Source: Streptomyces sp. NBC_00377
GTDB taxonomy: Bacteria > Actinomycetota > Actinomycetes > Streptomycetales > Streptomycetaceae
Assembly: GCF_036075115.1 (NCBI RefSeq)
Contig: NZ_CP107958.1
Span: 7,998,001 to 8,062,000 of the forward strand
Direction of reading: 5' to 3'
DNA: 64,000 bases
The translations under genes were made by a program, and so were the position numbers. Below the pieces are notes generated by a model. It was given only the letters and a program-made list of their open reading frames with translations. It did not search any database and had not been told where the DNA came from. Shown one piece after another: positions 41,954 through 50,505 of this stretch (its first letter is position 1; the number at the start of each line of letters is the position of its first letter).

Positions 41954-42817
41954 ATGCAGATGAACACTCCGCCTCGGAGCACGATCCGACTGACGCGCCG
42001 GGGCCGTCTCGTCCTCATCGCGACCGGAGCCGTCGTGGCCGGCACCGCCGTGGCGGTGCCGCTGCTGAGCCTGGACAGCCCGAAGAAGGAGGCGAAGCCC
42101 GCGACCCTGGTCATCCCGGAGGGCTGGCGCGCGAGCCAGGTCTACGAGGCCGTCGACAAGGCGCTCGCCCTGCCGGCCGGTACCACCAGGAACGCGCTGC
42201 CGAAGGCCGGCCTGAAGCTGCCGAGCGACGCCGGGGGCAACCCGGAGGGGTATCTCTTCCCGGCGACGTATCCGCTGGACAAGAAGGCGACGCCCCAGAC
42301 GCTGCTGTCCTACATGGTCGACACGGCAGACAAGAAGTTCAACGGGGCGCCGATCGCGGCCGGCGCCCAGCGCAACGCCCTGAACGTCTATCAGACGGTC
42401 ACCGTCGCCAGCCTCGTGCAGGCCGAAGCCGCCACCGACGCGGACATGGGCAAGGTGGCCCGGGTCGTGTTCAACCGCCTGAAGCGCGGGATGCCGTTGC
42501 AGCTGGATTCCACGATCAACTACGCGCTGAACCGCTTCACGCTCAGGACGACGGAGAGCGACACCCGCCTCGCGAGCCCTTACAACTCCTACCAGCGCAT
42601 GGGCCTGCCGCCGACGCCGATCGACAACCCCGGCGAGGAGGCGATGCGGGCCGCCATCAGCCCCACCCCCGGCGACTGGCTGTACTTCGTCACGGTGAAG
42701 CCGGGCGACACGCGTTTCACGGCGAGCTACGCGGAACACCAGCGCAACGTCGCCGAGTTCAACCGGAACCAGCAGCCCTCGAAGAGACCGGTCAGCCGGT
42801 CGGCGGCGGCCGGCTGA
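41954..42817 (+). CDS. MltG-like endolytic murein transglycosylase (YceG family)
   Basis: The 287-residue protein starts with a basic head and one membrane anchor (LVLIATGAVVAGTAVAVPLL, about 19-38), followed by a short LysM-like LVIPEGWRASQVYEAV region and the YceG catalytic domain. Hallmarks are NPEGYLFPATY, VASLVQAEA with catalytic Glu158, VFNRLKRGMPLQLDSTINYA and SPYNSYQRMGLPPTPIDNPG. MltG cleaves nascent glycan strands and sets their length. The housekeeping mltG normally sits in the aroE/ruvX cluster, so this shorter copy elsewhere is probably a second, specialised enzyme. Confidence 0.93.
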   Translation: MQMNTPPRSTIRLTRRGRLVLIATGAVVAGTAVAVPLLSLDSPKKEAKPATLVIPEGWRASQVYEAVDKALALPAGTTRNALPKAGLKLPSDAGGNPEGYLFPATYPLDKKATPQTLLSYMVDTADKKFNGAPIAAGAQRNALNVYQTVTVASLVQAEAATDADMGKVARVVFNRLKRGMPLQLDSTINYALNRFTLRTTESDTRLASPYNSYQRMGLPPTPIDNPGEEAMRAAISPTPGDWLYFVTVKPGDTRFTASYAEHQRNVAEFNRNQQPSKRPVSRSAAAG

Positions 42818-42851
42818 CCGGGCGGTCCGCCGAGCGGGGGAGCGGCGACCG

Positions 42852-43928
42852 TCAGGCGGCGACCGGCTCCTGCGCGAGCAGCCGCCTGATGTCCCTCACG
42901 GCCGCGCGTCCGGCCCGGTTGGCGCCGATGGTGCTGGCCGACGGTCCGTAGCCGACGAGATGGATGCGCGCGTCGGCGACGACACGGGTGCCCTCGACCC
43001 GGATGCCGCCACCCGGCTCACGCAGCCGCAGAGGCGCGAGATGGTCGATGGCGGCCCGGAAGCCGGTCGCCCACAGGATGACATCGGCGGCGACCCGCCG
43101 GCCGTCGTCCCATGCGACGCCGTCCGGAGTGATCCGGTCGAACATGGGCAGCCGGTCCAGGGTTCCGTCGGCGATCCCCTGCCGGATCGCGTCGTTGAGC
43201 GGCAGTCCCGTCACGGACACCACACTCTTCGGCGGGAGCCCCTGCCGCACCCGTTCCTCCACGAGAGCGACCGCCGTACGGCCGGCACCCTCGTCGAAGG
43301 GTCCTTCGCGGAACACGGGGGGCCGCCGCGTCACCCATGTGGTCTCCGCCGCGTACGGCGCGATCTCCAGCAGGTGCTGCGTACCGGACGCGCCGCCCCC
43401 CACCACGACCACCCGCAGTCCGGCGAACGCCTCGGGGCCCGGATACCGCGCGGTGTGCAGCTGACGGCCGCGGAAGGTCTCCTGGCCGGGGTAGCGCGGC
43501 CAGAACGGCCGGCCCCAGGTGCCGGTGGCGTTGATCAGCGCCCGGGTGGACCACGTACCGCCGGAGGTCTCGACGCGCAGTCGCCCGCCGGCGCCTTCGC
43601 GGACCGCCCGCACCTCGACCGGCCTGCGCACGCGCAGGTCGAAGGCGCGCTCGTAGGCGTCGAAGTACTCGGGGACGACCTCTGACGACGGGCGGGCGGG
43701 ATCCGCGTCCGTCAGCTCCATCCCGGGCAGGGCGTGCATCCCGTGCACCTTGCCGTACGTCAGGGAGGGCCACCGGAACTGCCAGGCGCCCCCCGGGGCG
43801 GGAGCGTGGTCGAGCACGACGAAGTCGCGCTCCGGCTCGAAACCGGTGCGCCGCAGGTGATAGGCGGCCGCCAGACCGGCCTGACCGGCGCCTATGACGA
43901 CCACCTCGACCTCACGCAAGCTGTTCAC
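42852..43928 (-). CDS. FAD-dependent NAD(P)-binding monooxygenase / thioredoxin-reductase-like
   Basis: The 358-residue flavoprotein opens with VVVIGAGQAGLAAAYHLRRT, the FAD-binding GxGxxG (about 10-15), followed by HAPAPGGAWQFRWPSLTYGK of the flavin monooxygenase type. A second GxGxxG for NADPH is VVVGGGASGTQHLLEI near residue 175. ATGFRAAIDHL near 290 is the FMO/BVMO 'ATG' motif. The FMO fingerprint FxGxxxHTARYPG is present as FRGRQLHTARYPG. It is probably a flavin monooxygenase acting on a small organic or nitrogen/sulphur compound. It is monocistronic and convergent with the MltG-like gene. Confidence 0.88.
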   Translation of the reverse strand: MNSLREVEVVVIGAGQAGLAAAYHLRRTGFEPERDFVVLDHAPAPGGAWQFRWPSLTYGKVHGMHALPGMELTDADPARPSSEVVPEYFDAYERAFDLRVRRPVEVRAVREGAGGRLRVETSGGTWSTRALINATGTWGRPFWPRYPGQETFRGRQLHTARYPGPEAFAGLRVVVVGGGASGTQHLLEIAPYAAETTWVTRRPPVFREGPFDEGAGRTAVALVEERVRQGLPPKSVVSVTGLPLNDAIRQGIADGTLDRLPMFDRITPDGVAWDDGRRVAADVILWATGFRAAIDHLAPLRLREPGGGIRVEGTRVVADARIHLVGYGPSASTIGANRAGRAAVRDIRRLLAQEPVAA

Positions 43929-44151
43929 GTTTCTACCAACGGCTGGACGAGCGTGGATCTTCCCGGACGCCCGTGATCACGGGACCGGTGTGCGGCCGGA
44001 TGCGGCTCGGGAGAACCCGCACGGGCGGCCGATGCTCACGGGGGTCTCTCAGGGGGAACGGCAGCCGGGTCCCCGTGGACCGGTCGCCTCGTCTCACGCT
44101 CGGGTCGGCAGGTCAGGTGTGGAACCCGGCGTATGGGTCAGGATGGGGGGC

Positions 44152-44574
44152 ATGTCAGATGCGTTCACCACCCGAGTTCTGCACATCGCCTCAGGCTCCC
44201 GGGAGCGGGTCGTCGACCTCACCGGGGACTGCGAGACGTTCCTGCGTGAGGTGGCCGCCGGCCGTGACGGCCTCCTGAACGTCTTCGTCCCGCACGCCAC
44301 GGCGGGCGTCGCGATCATCGAGACGGGCGCCGGAAGCGACGACGACCTCCTGGCCGCCCTGCACACCCTGCTGCCCGCCGACGACCGCTGGCAGCACCGT
44401 CACGGGAGCCCCGGCCACGGCCGCGACCACGTCCTCCCGGCCCTCGTCCCGCCCCACGCGACCCTGCCGGTCCTGGACGGGCGGCTGGAACTGGGGACCT
44501 GGCAGTCCGTGTGTCTGGTCGACACCAACAAGGACAACGCCGACCGGCAGGTCCGGTTGAGCTTCCTCGGGTGA
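44152..44574 (+). CDS. YjbQ-family (UPF0047) protein, possible thiamine phosphate synthase activity
   Basis: A 140-residue YjbQ protein. The fold's active-site histidines and Glu are in FVPHATAGVAIIETGAG (about 43-59), and WQHRHGSPGHGRDHVLPALV (about 82-101) supplies the metal-binding His cluster. The end GTWQSVCLVDTNKDNADRQV is typical. The family has weak thiamine phosphate synthase activity in E. coli, which may not be its main role. ATG at 44152 follows a GGGGGG run; the alternative ATG at 44143 is poorly placed. It is followed 92 bases later by a kinase gene on the same strand. Confidence 0.88.
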   Translation: MSDAFTTRVLHIASGSRERVVDLTGDCETFLREVAAGRDGLLNVFVPHATAGVAIIETGAGSDDDLLAALHTLLPADDRWQHRHGSPGHGRDHVLPALVPPHATLPVLDGRLELGTWQSVCLVDTNKDNADRQVRLSFLG

Positions 44575-44666
44575 CTGCGTCCGCCGACGCGAAAAGGCTC
44601 CGCTAGAGTCTCGCCTCATCCTCGGTCGGACGTTCTGCCCGGGAACGTGCGCTGGGGGTACGGCAC

Positions 44667-46307
44667 ATGGGGCTCGAACGCATGGAACTGCCCGGTTACG
44701 AGATCCAGGACGTCCTGGGCCAAGGCGGGTTCGCCACGGTGTACCGGGCCAGGCAGCTGGCCGTGGGCAGGGAGGTCGCGCTGAAGGTGGACAGCAGGAC
44801 GCTGTCCACACCGCGCGACCGCCGGCGGTTCCTGCGAGAGGTCACCGCGGCAGGGCAGCTGTCCGGGCATCCGCACGTGGTGCCGGTGTACGACGCCGGG
44901 GTGCTCGCCGACGACCGCCCTTACATGGTGCTGGAGTTGTGCCCCGGTGGTTCGCTCGGCGACCGGCTGCACCGGCAGGGACCACTGCCGCTGAAGGAGG
45001 CGCGCGACATCGGAGTGGGCCTCGCGGACGCGGTGGCGGCCGCCCACGCGGCCGGGGTCCTGCACCGCGACATCAAACCCGGGAACATCATGGTCAACCG
45101 CTACGGCGGAGTGGCCCTCACCGACTTCGGCCTCGCGGCCATGCCCCGGCCGGGGCGCGAACTGTCCGTGACGCGGGAGGCCCTGACCCCCGCCTACGCG
45201 CCGCCCGAGGCCTTCCACATGGCGGAGCCCACTCCGGCCGGTGACGTGTACTCGCTGGCGACCACCGTCTACGCCCTGCTGCGCGGCTGCCCGCCGCACT
45301 ACCCGGATGACGGCACCCAGCTCAGCCTGGCCGAACTGATCGTGCGGCACACCTGGCCCTACCCCGATCTGCCCGGTGTGCCGGCCGCCCTCAACTCCGT
45401 CCTCCGGCATGCCGTGGCCCCGGACCCGGCACGGCGGCTGTCCGACGCGGGCGCGTTCCGCGACGCTCTCGCCGCCGTCGACCTCGACGCCGTCGAAGCG
45501 GGAGGCGTCGGCGGCTTCGGGCCGGTGACCGGCACGACCACGGCCCCCGCATACCGGGATGCGCCGCCCCCCTCGTACCGGCGGCCGCGCGATACGGCTC
45601 CTCCTCACGACGGCGCCCCGCCGCCGTCCGTCCGGGACGCGGGCCGCACGACCACGGTCGCCGGGCCCGGCGGCCACGGCGACGACGGACGGAAGAAGGG
45701 ATCCCGACGCCGTCGTCCGATCGCGGTACTGGCCGCCGTGGCCGTGTCGGTGAGCGTGTCGGTCACCGTGGTGACGTACCAGAACGGCCGGCAGGATCAC
45801 GGGGACGAGAACACACGCTCGTCGGCCTCGCCCTCCTCAGGTGCCACCGGCGGGAACACGAAAGCGTCCGGCTTCGCAGGGGTGGCCACCACGGTGGAGA
45901 ACTGCCCTGCGGCGGGCGTCCACGGCGTGGGCGGCCGGTGTGTCACGACTCCCGAGTGCTGGAGCGGCATCACGGACATCTCCGGGATCATCACTGTCAG
46001 CCGCGCCGACTGCCGGACCAGACACGTGTGGGAGACCTTCGCGATCGCCCCGCTGCCCGAGGACGGCATGACGAACAACGCGCGGGACCTGGTCAGGCAC
46101 CCCGACGTCAAGGCGCTGTGCTCACAGCGGGTCATGGCCGAGTCCCTGGCCCCCGGCGGGCGTGAGGTCGCGGACGAGTGGAACGTCGACGTCCTGCCGC
46201 CCACCGCGGGCGAGTGGGACAAGGGGCTGCGCGTCTTCCGCTGCGTGGCCGCCGCGGTCACCGAGGACGGCGAGAAGACCGGCAGCCAGTTCGCCGTGCA
46301 GGGGTGA
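44667..46307 (+). CDS. Membrane-anchored serine/threonine protein kinase with Cys-rich extracellular domain
   Basis: The 546-residue Hanks-type kinase has P-loop LGQGGFATVYRA, catalytic Lys40 (VALKVD), HRDIKPGNIM (about 133-142), DFGLAAM (about 152-158) and APPEAF before the activation-segment end. A Pro/Arg-rich juxtamembrane region (about 285-350) leads to one helix (IAVLAAVAVSVSVSVTVVTY, about 353-372). The outer domain of about 170 residues has six cysteines (PECW, ADCRTRHVW, ALCSQR, FRCVAA among them), probably paired. It resembles the septum-formation domain found in some actinobacterial membrane proteins. It should phosphorylate cytoplasmic targets in response to an extracellular cue. 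Confidence 0.92.
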   Translation: MGLERMELPGYEIQDVLGQGGFATVYRARQLAVGREVALKVDSRTLSTPRDRRRFLREVTAAGQLSGHPHVVPVYDAGVLADDRPYMVLELCPGGSLGDRLHRQGPLPLKEARDIGVGLADAVAAAHAAGVLHRDIKPGNIMVNRYGGVALTDFGLAAMPRPGRELSVTREALTPAYAPPEAFHMAEPTPAGDVYSLATTVYALLRGCPPHYPDDGTQLSLAELIVRHTWPYPDLPGVPAALNSVLRHAVAPDPARRLSDAGAFRDALAAVDLDAVEAGGVGGFGPVTGTTTAPAYRDAPPPSYRRPRDTAPPHDGAPPPSVRDAGRTTTVAGPGGHGDDGRKKGSRRRRPIAVLAAVAVSVSVSVTVVTYQNGRQDHGDENTRSSASPSSGATGGNTKASGFAGVATTVENCPAAGVHGVGGRCVTTPECWSGITDISGIITVSRADCRTRHVWETFAIAPLPEDGMTNNARDLVRHPDVKALCSQRVMAESLAPGGREVADEWNVDVLPPTAGEWDKGLRVFRCVAAAVTEDGEKTGSQFAVQG

Positions 46308-46330
46308 ACCGGGTGGACCGGCGGCGGCCG

Positions 46331-46546
46331 TCAGCGGCGCGGGCGTTCCAGGGTGAGGAGCAGGCCCTCGACCGCACCGGGCCCGATACGGCCCTTGACG
46401 TCGGCGGACGTGATCGCCTTGAGGGCCCAGCCGTCCTCGGCGTGCTTGTTCAGCAGCTTCTCCAGCTTTCCGCTGTCCAGGGCGTCTCCGATCAGTGACT
46501 CACGGAAGGTGACGACCTTGTACTCGAGTGCGTGCGGACTGCTCAT
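46331..46546 (-). CDS. DUF4177-family small protein
   Basis: A 71-residue protein matching the DUF4177 pattern: an initial YKVVTFRESLIG strand, KLEKLLNKHAEDGWALKAIT helix with the conserved 'aeeGWeL' stretch, and a final VEGLLLTLER strand. Members are small single-domain proteins of unknown function found alone in many bacteria. The start at 46546 has AGGAAGG upstream. Convergent with the kinase gene, 23 bases apart. Confidence 0.8.
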   Translation of the reverse strand: MSSPHALEYKVVTFRESLIGDALDSGKLEKLLNKHAEDGWALKAITSADVKGRIGPGAVEGLLLTLERPRR

Positions 46547-46767
46547 GTCCGGGGCCTTCCTGTCGACGGGCGGCCCATCGCCTGGACCGGGGACAGCCAA
46601 CCACCGTGCGCCGTCACCGCGCACGGCGGGGCGGGGGTGTGTCGCCTCCGGCGGGTCACGCGGTGATGCCGGCCGTCGGCGGCGCGTCGTCCTCGGCACG
46701 CCGTCTGCCCGGTCCCGCCGCCCTGTCCCGCCGCTGGGCCGTGCGGTACCGCCGTCTTCCCGTCGGC

Positions 46768-47505
46768 TCAGGCCGGTTTACGCCAGACGGAGATGTGCTT
46801 CGTGGAGTCCTGGGTGAACGGAGTGCCGTCCCAGTCCTCGACGCGCCGTTCCAGTCCGAGTCCCGCGATCCGTGCCATCAGGTCCAGCTCGGCGGGCCAC
46901 GCGTACCGGTGGCGGGAGTTGCCGCGGCGGTAGTCGCCGTCGTCCTCGCGGGTGAAGTGGTGCGAGACGAGAATCTGCTCCACCAGGTCGAAGGTGTCGA
47001 AGCCCAGGTGCCGCTCGGACACGTCGAACGGCACCGCGACCTGTCCGGGAGGCAGGAACCGCAGTGGCGGAACTCCCAGCTCGATGACGAAGCGGCCGCC
47101 CGGCGCCAGGTGCCGGGCGGCGTTGCGGAAGCACTCGACCTGCTCGTCCTGCGTGAGCAGGTTGGTGATGGTGTTGTAGACCAGGTACACGAGGGCGAAC
47201 TCGCCCGGGACGACGGTCGTGGCCATGTCCCCGATGGTGACCGGGAGCGTGTCCTCGTCGATCTTGCGGCGCAGGACCGCGGCCATGGGCTCGGACAGCT
47301 CGACGCCCGCCACCGGCACACCGCGCTCCCGCAGCGGGACACCCACACGGCCGGTTCCGATGGCGAACTCGAGCGCCCGGCCGTCTCCGGCGAGTCCGGC
47401 GAGGAAGTCGACCGTCGGTCCCAGGACGGCGGCCGAGGACATCTCGCCCTCCTCGGCGTCGTAGCGGTCGGCGGTCGCGCGGGTCCACGGTTCGCTGCTC
47501 GTCAC
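46768..47505 (-). CDS. SAM-dependent methyltransferase
   Basis: A 245-residue class I methyltransferase with motif I ALEFAIGTGRVGVPLRERG (about 42-60), then VAGVELSEPM, the YLVYNTITNLLTQDEQVECF region and HLAPGGRFVIELGVPPLRFL (motif III). The second half (DYRRGNSRHRYAWPAELDLM, ARIAGLGLERRVEDW) is typical of small-molecule methyltransferases in Streptomyces. The acceptor is unknown. GTG at 47505 fits where the family begins. The frame is open further upstream over non-protein-like sequence. Confidence 0.85.
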   Translation of the reverse strand: MTSSEPWTRATADRYDAEEGEMSSAAVLGPTVDFLAGLAGDGRALEFAIGTGRVGVPLRERGVPVAGVELSEPMAAVLRRKIDEDTLPVTIGDMATTVVPGEFALVYLVYNTITNLLTQDEQVECFRNAARHLAPGGRFVIELGVPPLRFLPPGQVAVPFDVSERHLGFDTFDLVEQILVSHHFTREDDGDYRRGNSRHRYAWPAELDLMARIAGLGLERRVEDWDGTPFTQDSTKHISVWRKPA

Positions 47506-47814
47506 GAGCCGACACTCTGCCGGGTGCCGCGGTTCGCTGTCGACGTGATTTACCGCCGCCGGCCCGCGGCCGGCCGTCCTCCGTTCCGGCGCCTGGCCTC
47601 CGTCGTCCCGCTGTCGTCTCTCCGTCGTCCCTCCGGCCCGTGGCCCGGCGAGGGCGTCGCGGCTGTCAGTCCGCCCGCCCACCCCGCTCCGGAGGGTCGA
47701 CGAGTTCTCCTGCGGCGCATCTTGTGTAATCTGAAAGTTAACCTTTCGCGTGTATTTGAGTTCGTACAGGCTTGCGCGGCCGATCCGACGCCACGTGGGC
47801 GAAAGGTAGTGCGG
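47506..47814. other. Intergenic region upstream of the cspA leader
   Basis: No gene is seen. An AT-rich island (about 47722-47762) includes the near-palindrome GAAAGTTAACCTTTC and could hold promoter elements for the methyltransferase or cspA. The rest is GC-rich. Confidence 0.45.
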
Positions 47815-47999
47815 TTGTATGTACCGTGCTAGGCTTCGTACTAGTTGCAGTTGTGGTTCCCGAAACTTCAAGTGCCTCGGCGGCAGTGTGCCGCCGGGCA
47901 TTTTTGTATCTCCGGTGCTTATCCGGACGGGGTTCATTGTGGCAACGCATGGGTCCACACGGTGTGGACCTCTGGGCACTGCCCCGAAGGAGATGTGAC
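47815..47999 (+). promoter_or_regulatory. cspA promoter and structured 5' leader
   Basis: TTGTAT (47815-47820) with a TACTAG at 47839-47844 gives a plausible 18-base-spaced promoter; TAGGCT at 47830 is an alternative -10. The leader would be about 150 bases long. It contains a terminator-like hairpin (47873-47905) and a second stem GGTCCACAC/GTGTGGACC (47952-47970) 16 bases before the AAGGAG (47987-47992). Long structured leaders are usual for cold-shock mRNAs, where they control stability and translation with temperature. Confidence 0.6.
47873..47905 (+). terminator. Terminator-like attenuator hairpin in the cspA leader
   Basis: TGCC-T-CGGCGGCA (47873-47885) pairs with TGCCGCCGGGCA (47889-47900) in a 12-bp stem with one bulged T and a GTG loop. 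Five T residues (47901-47905) follow directly. This is the layout of an intrinsic terminator, placed before, not after, the gene. Confidence 0.65.
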
Positions 48000-48203
48000 A
48001 TGGCTACTGGCACCGTCAAGTGGTTCAACTCGGAAAAGGGATTCGGTTTCATCGAGCAGGACGGCGGCGGCCCCGACGTTTTCGCTCACTACTCGAACAT
48101 CGCCACCCAGGGCTTCCGTGAGCTCCAGGAAGGCCAGAAGGTGAACTTCGACGTCACGCAGGGCCAGAAGGGCCCGCAGGCGGAGAACATCACGCCCGCC
48201 TGA
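48000..48203 (+). CDS. cspA: Cold-shock protein
   Basis: A 67-residue single cold-shock domain, MATGTVKWFNSEKGFGFIEQ with RNP1 (KGFGFI) and RNP2 (VFAHYS), close to the usual 66-67 residues. These five-stranded barrels bind single-stranded RNA or DNA and act as RNA chaperones. The start has AAGGAG with a 7-base spacer. It is followed by a long perfect terminator and then by a DEAD-box RNA helicase gene, an association that fits a cold-adaptation pair. Confidence 0.97.
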   Translation: MATGTVKWFNSEKGFGFIEQDGGGPDVFAHYSNIATQGFRELQEGQKVNFDVTQGQKGPQAENITPA

Positions 48204-48220
48204 CGCGAAGCGTATGAGGC

Positions 48221-48267
48221 AGCTGGGGTCCGCACCACGTGGTGCGGACCCCAGCTTGCTGCTTTTT
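48221..48267 (+). terminator. cspA terminator (36-bp perfect palindrome)
   Basis: 48221-48238 and 48239-48256 are perfectly complementary (AGCTGGGGTCCGCACCAC and its complement), followed by TTGCTGCTTTTT, a U-rich tail. It begins 18 bases after the cspA stop codon. Confidence 0.9.
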
Positions 48268-48408
48268 CGGAATTCAATTCCGCAGGAATTCCTTCAGTCT
48301 CATTTTCGGCCTGGTATCCCGGCCTGTTTTCCGGCTCGTGCTTGCAATTCATCCGGCTCGTTCCGCCGGGAATTCCTCGATGCGTGCCCTGTCGAGGAAG
48401 GTTCTCCC
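48268..48408 (+). promoter_or_regulatory. AT-rich leader of the DEAD-box helicase gene
   Basis: This spacer is clearly less GC-rich than its surroundings. It carries the hairpin CGGAATT-C-AATTCCG (48268-48282) and further GGAATTCC copies (about 48285-48292 and 48369-48376). The GAGGAAGG ribosome binding site ends at 48400. Repeated GAATTCC boxes in a cold-shock helicase leader suggest RNA-level control; promoter boxes are not certain. Confidence 0.45.
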
Positions 48409-49824
48409 ATGAGCCGTTCAGCTCGCACGAATGACCGCTCCGAGTTCGCGTTGCCGGTCACCGTCACCCCCGCACTCCCCGCAGCCGCGACCTTCGATGA
48501 ACTGGACATGCCCGCCGAGTTGTCGGCGATGCTCACCGAACGCGGCCTGCACACGCCGTTCCCGATCCAGGCCGCCACCCTGCCCAACTCCCTCGCGGGC
48601 CGTGACGTCCTGGGCCGCGGGCGCACGGGGTCAGGCAAGACGCTCGCCTTCGGCCTGGCGCTCCTCGTCCGCACCGCCGGCCGGCGTGCCGAGCCGCGCA
48701 AGCCGCTGGCCCTGGTCCTCGTCCCCACGCGAGAGCTGGCCCAGCAGGTCACCGACGAGCTCACCCCTTACGCCCGGTTGCTGAAGCTGCGGCTGGCCAC
48801 CGTCGTCGGCGGCATGTCCATCGGAAGGCAGGCCGGGGCGCTGCGGACCGGGGCCGAGGTGGTCGTCGCGACGCCGGGCCGCCTCACGGATCTCGTCGAG
48901 CGCAAGGACTGCCGCCTGGACCGTGTCGACATCACCGTCCTCGACGAGGCCGACCAGATGGCCGACATGGGCTTCCTGCCCCAGGTGACCGAGCTGCTCG
49001 ACCAGGTCCGCCCCGACGGTCAGCGCATGCTGTTCTCGGCCACGCTCGACCGCAACATCGACGCCCTGGTCGGCCGGTACCTCCACGACCCCGTGGTCCA
49101 CTCGGTCGACCCTTCGGCGGGCGCGGTCACCACGATGGAGCACCACGTGCTCCAGGTGCACGGCGCGGACAAGCACGCCACCGCCACCGAGATCGCGGCC
49201 CGCGAGGGGCGCGTGCTCATGTTCCTGGACACCAAGCACGCCGTCGACCAGTTCACCCGGCACCTGCTGAGCAGCGGAGTCCGGGCCGCCGCGCTGCACG
49301 GCGGGAAGTCGCAGCCCCAGCGCAACCACACCCTCGCCCGGTTCAAGGACGGCCAGGTGACCGTGCTGGTGGCGACGAATGTCGCGGCCCGCGGCCTCCA
49401 CATCGACGACCTCGACCTCGTCGTCAACGTGGACCCGCCCGCCGACCACAAGGACTACCTGCACCGCGGCGGCCGCACCGCACGCGCCGGCGAGTCCGGC
49501 AGCGTCGTCACGCTGGTGCTGCCCGGCCAGCGCAGGGACATGGCCCGTCTGCTGTCCGAGGCGGGCATCAGGCCGCAGATCACCCAGGTCCGCTCCGGTG
49601 AGGCCGAGCTCAGCCGTATCACCGGCGCCCAGGCTCCCTCCGGCGTCCCCGTCGGCGGCAGCGGGCCGGCCGCGACGGAGCGTCCGAAGCGCGGCGGCGC
49701 TCCGTTCCGCGGCATGGGCACCACACCGGGCCGGGCCGGCCGCGGCGGCGAGTCCCGCAAGTCCGCCGAGGCCCGCCGGACCGCCGAGGCCCGCGCGGCC
49801 GCCCGGGTACGCCGGGGCGGCTAG
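48409..49824 (+). CDS. DEAD-box ATP-dependent RNA helicase
   Basis: The 471-residue DEAD-box helicase has the Q motif (MLTERGLHTPFPIQAATLPN, about 34-53), Walker A GRGRTGSGKTLAFGLAL, PTRELAQQV (Ia), TPGRLTDLV (Ib), VLDEADQMADMG (II), LFSATLD (III), TNVAARGLHIDDLDLVVN and YLHRGGRTARAGESG (VI). A basic, Gly/Ala/Arg-rich tail follows the helicase core, as in RNA-binding CsdA/RhlE types. ATG at 48409 follows GAGGAAGG; the open frame further upstream runs through the terminator and leader. It sits just after cspA and so probably unwinds cold-stabilised RNA. Confidence 0.94.
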   Translation: MSRSARTNDRSEFALPVTVTPALPAAATFDELDMPAELSAMLTERGLHTPFPIQAATLPNSLAGRDVLGRGRTGSGKTLAFGLALLVRTAGRRAEPRKPLALVLVPTRELAQQVTDELTPYARLLKLRLATVVGGMSIGRQAGALRTGAEVVVATPGRLTDLVERKDCRLDRVDITVLDEADQMADMGFLPQVTELLDQVRPDGQRMLFSATLDRNIDALVGRYLHDPVVHSVDPSAGAVTTMEHHVLQVHGADKHATATEIAAREGRVLMFLDTKHAVDQFTRHLLSSGVRAAALHGGKSQPQRNHTLARFKDGQVTVLVATNVAARGLHIDDLDLVVNVDPPADHKDYLHRGGRTARAGESGSVVTLVLPGQRRDMARLLSEAGIRPQITQVRSGEAELSRITGAQAPSGVPVGGSGPAATERPKRGGAPFRGMGTTPGRAGRGGESRKSAEARRTAEARAAARVRRGG

Positions 49825-49877
49825 GCCCTGCCGGGCGGGCACCACCTCCGGCACGGCACGCCACTAGTGTCCTCGCC

Positions 49878-50318
49878 ATGAGCGAAGACTCCCTGCGCCT
49901 GGTCACCGTCGAGCGGACCGCCACCGGCCGGTTCACCGCCACGAACGCCCGCGGCGGCACGATCGGCTTCGGTACCGGCTCCGGAACCGACGGCGGCACC
50001 GAATTCACCCCGGTGGAACTCCTGCTCGCGGCGATCGGCGGCTGTACCGCGGCCGACGTCGACGTCGCCACCGGACGGCACGCGGAACCCGCCGAGTTCA
50101 CCGTCACCGTGTCCGGAGACAAGGTCAGTGACGAGCTGGGCAACCGGATGACCGGCCTCGCGGTCACCTTCTCCGTCGCCTTCCCGGACGGCCCGTCCGG
50201 TGACCGGGCCCGGGCGATCCTGCCCCGGGCGGTCGCGGTCTCCCACAACCGGCTGTGCACCGTCAGCCGCACGATCGAGGTCGGCACCCCCGTCGCCGTG
50301 ACGGTCGTGGACCGCTGA
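49878..50318 (+). CDS. OsmC-family peroxide/redox protein
   Basis: A 146-residue OsmC-like protein with the first catalytic cysteine in AAIGGCTAADVDV (about 57) and the second in SHNRLCTVSRTIEVG (about 130), plus the active-site Arg candidates in TATGRFTATNARG. OsmC/Ohr proteins reduce organic hydroperoxides; the spacing here fits the OsmC-like, not strictly Ohr, subgroup. It is rightward after the RNA helicase with 53 bases between, so it could share its transcript. Confidence 0.87.
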   Translation: MSEDSLRLVTVERTATGRFTATNARGGTIGFGTGSGTDGGTEFTPVELLLAAIGGCTAADVDVATGRHAEPAEFTVTVSGDKVSDELGNRMTGLAVTFSVAFPDGPSGDRARAILPRAVAVSHNRLCTVSRTIEVGTPVAVTVVDR

Positions 50319-50505
50319 TCGCACGCGATGACACCAAGGGCACCCGCAGTAACGGGACTTTACGGAAGGGTGGCGACGGCTGGGCGCTCCCGCCCGGCCG
50401 TGCCCCCGTCGTCCGGGGTGCTGGGGCCCTGGGATAGGGTCCGTCCGGTTCCGGTTACCGGGTGAAGACGGGCCGGTACGGGGAGTGGCGGAGGGCGGCA
50501 GAGCG

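Noticed and set aside
48214..48408. Longer N-terminus of the DEAD-box helicase
   Set aside because: It would run through the cspA terminator stem and the AT-rich leader and has no homology-like content.
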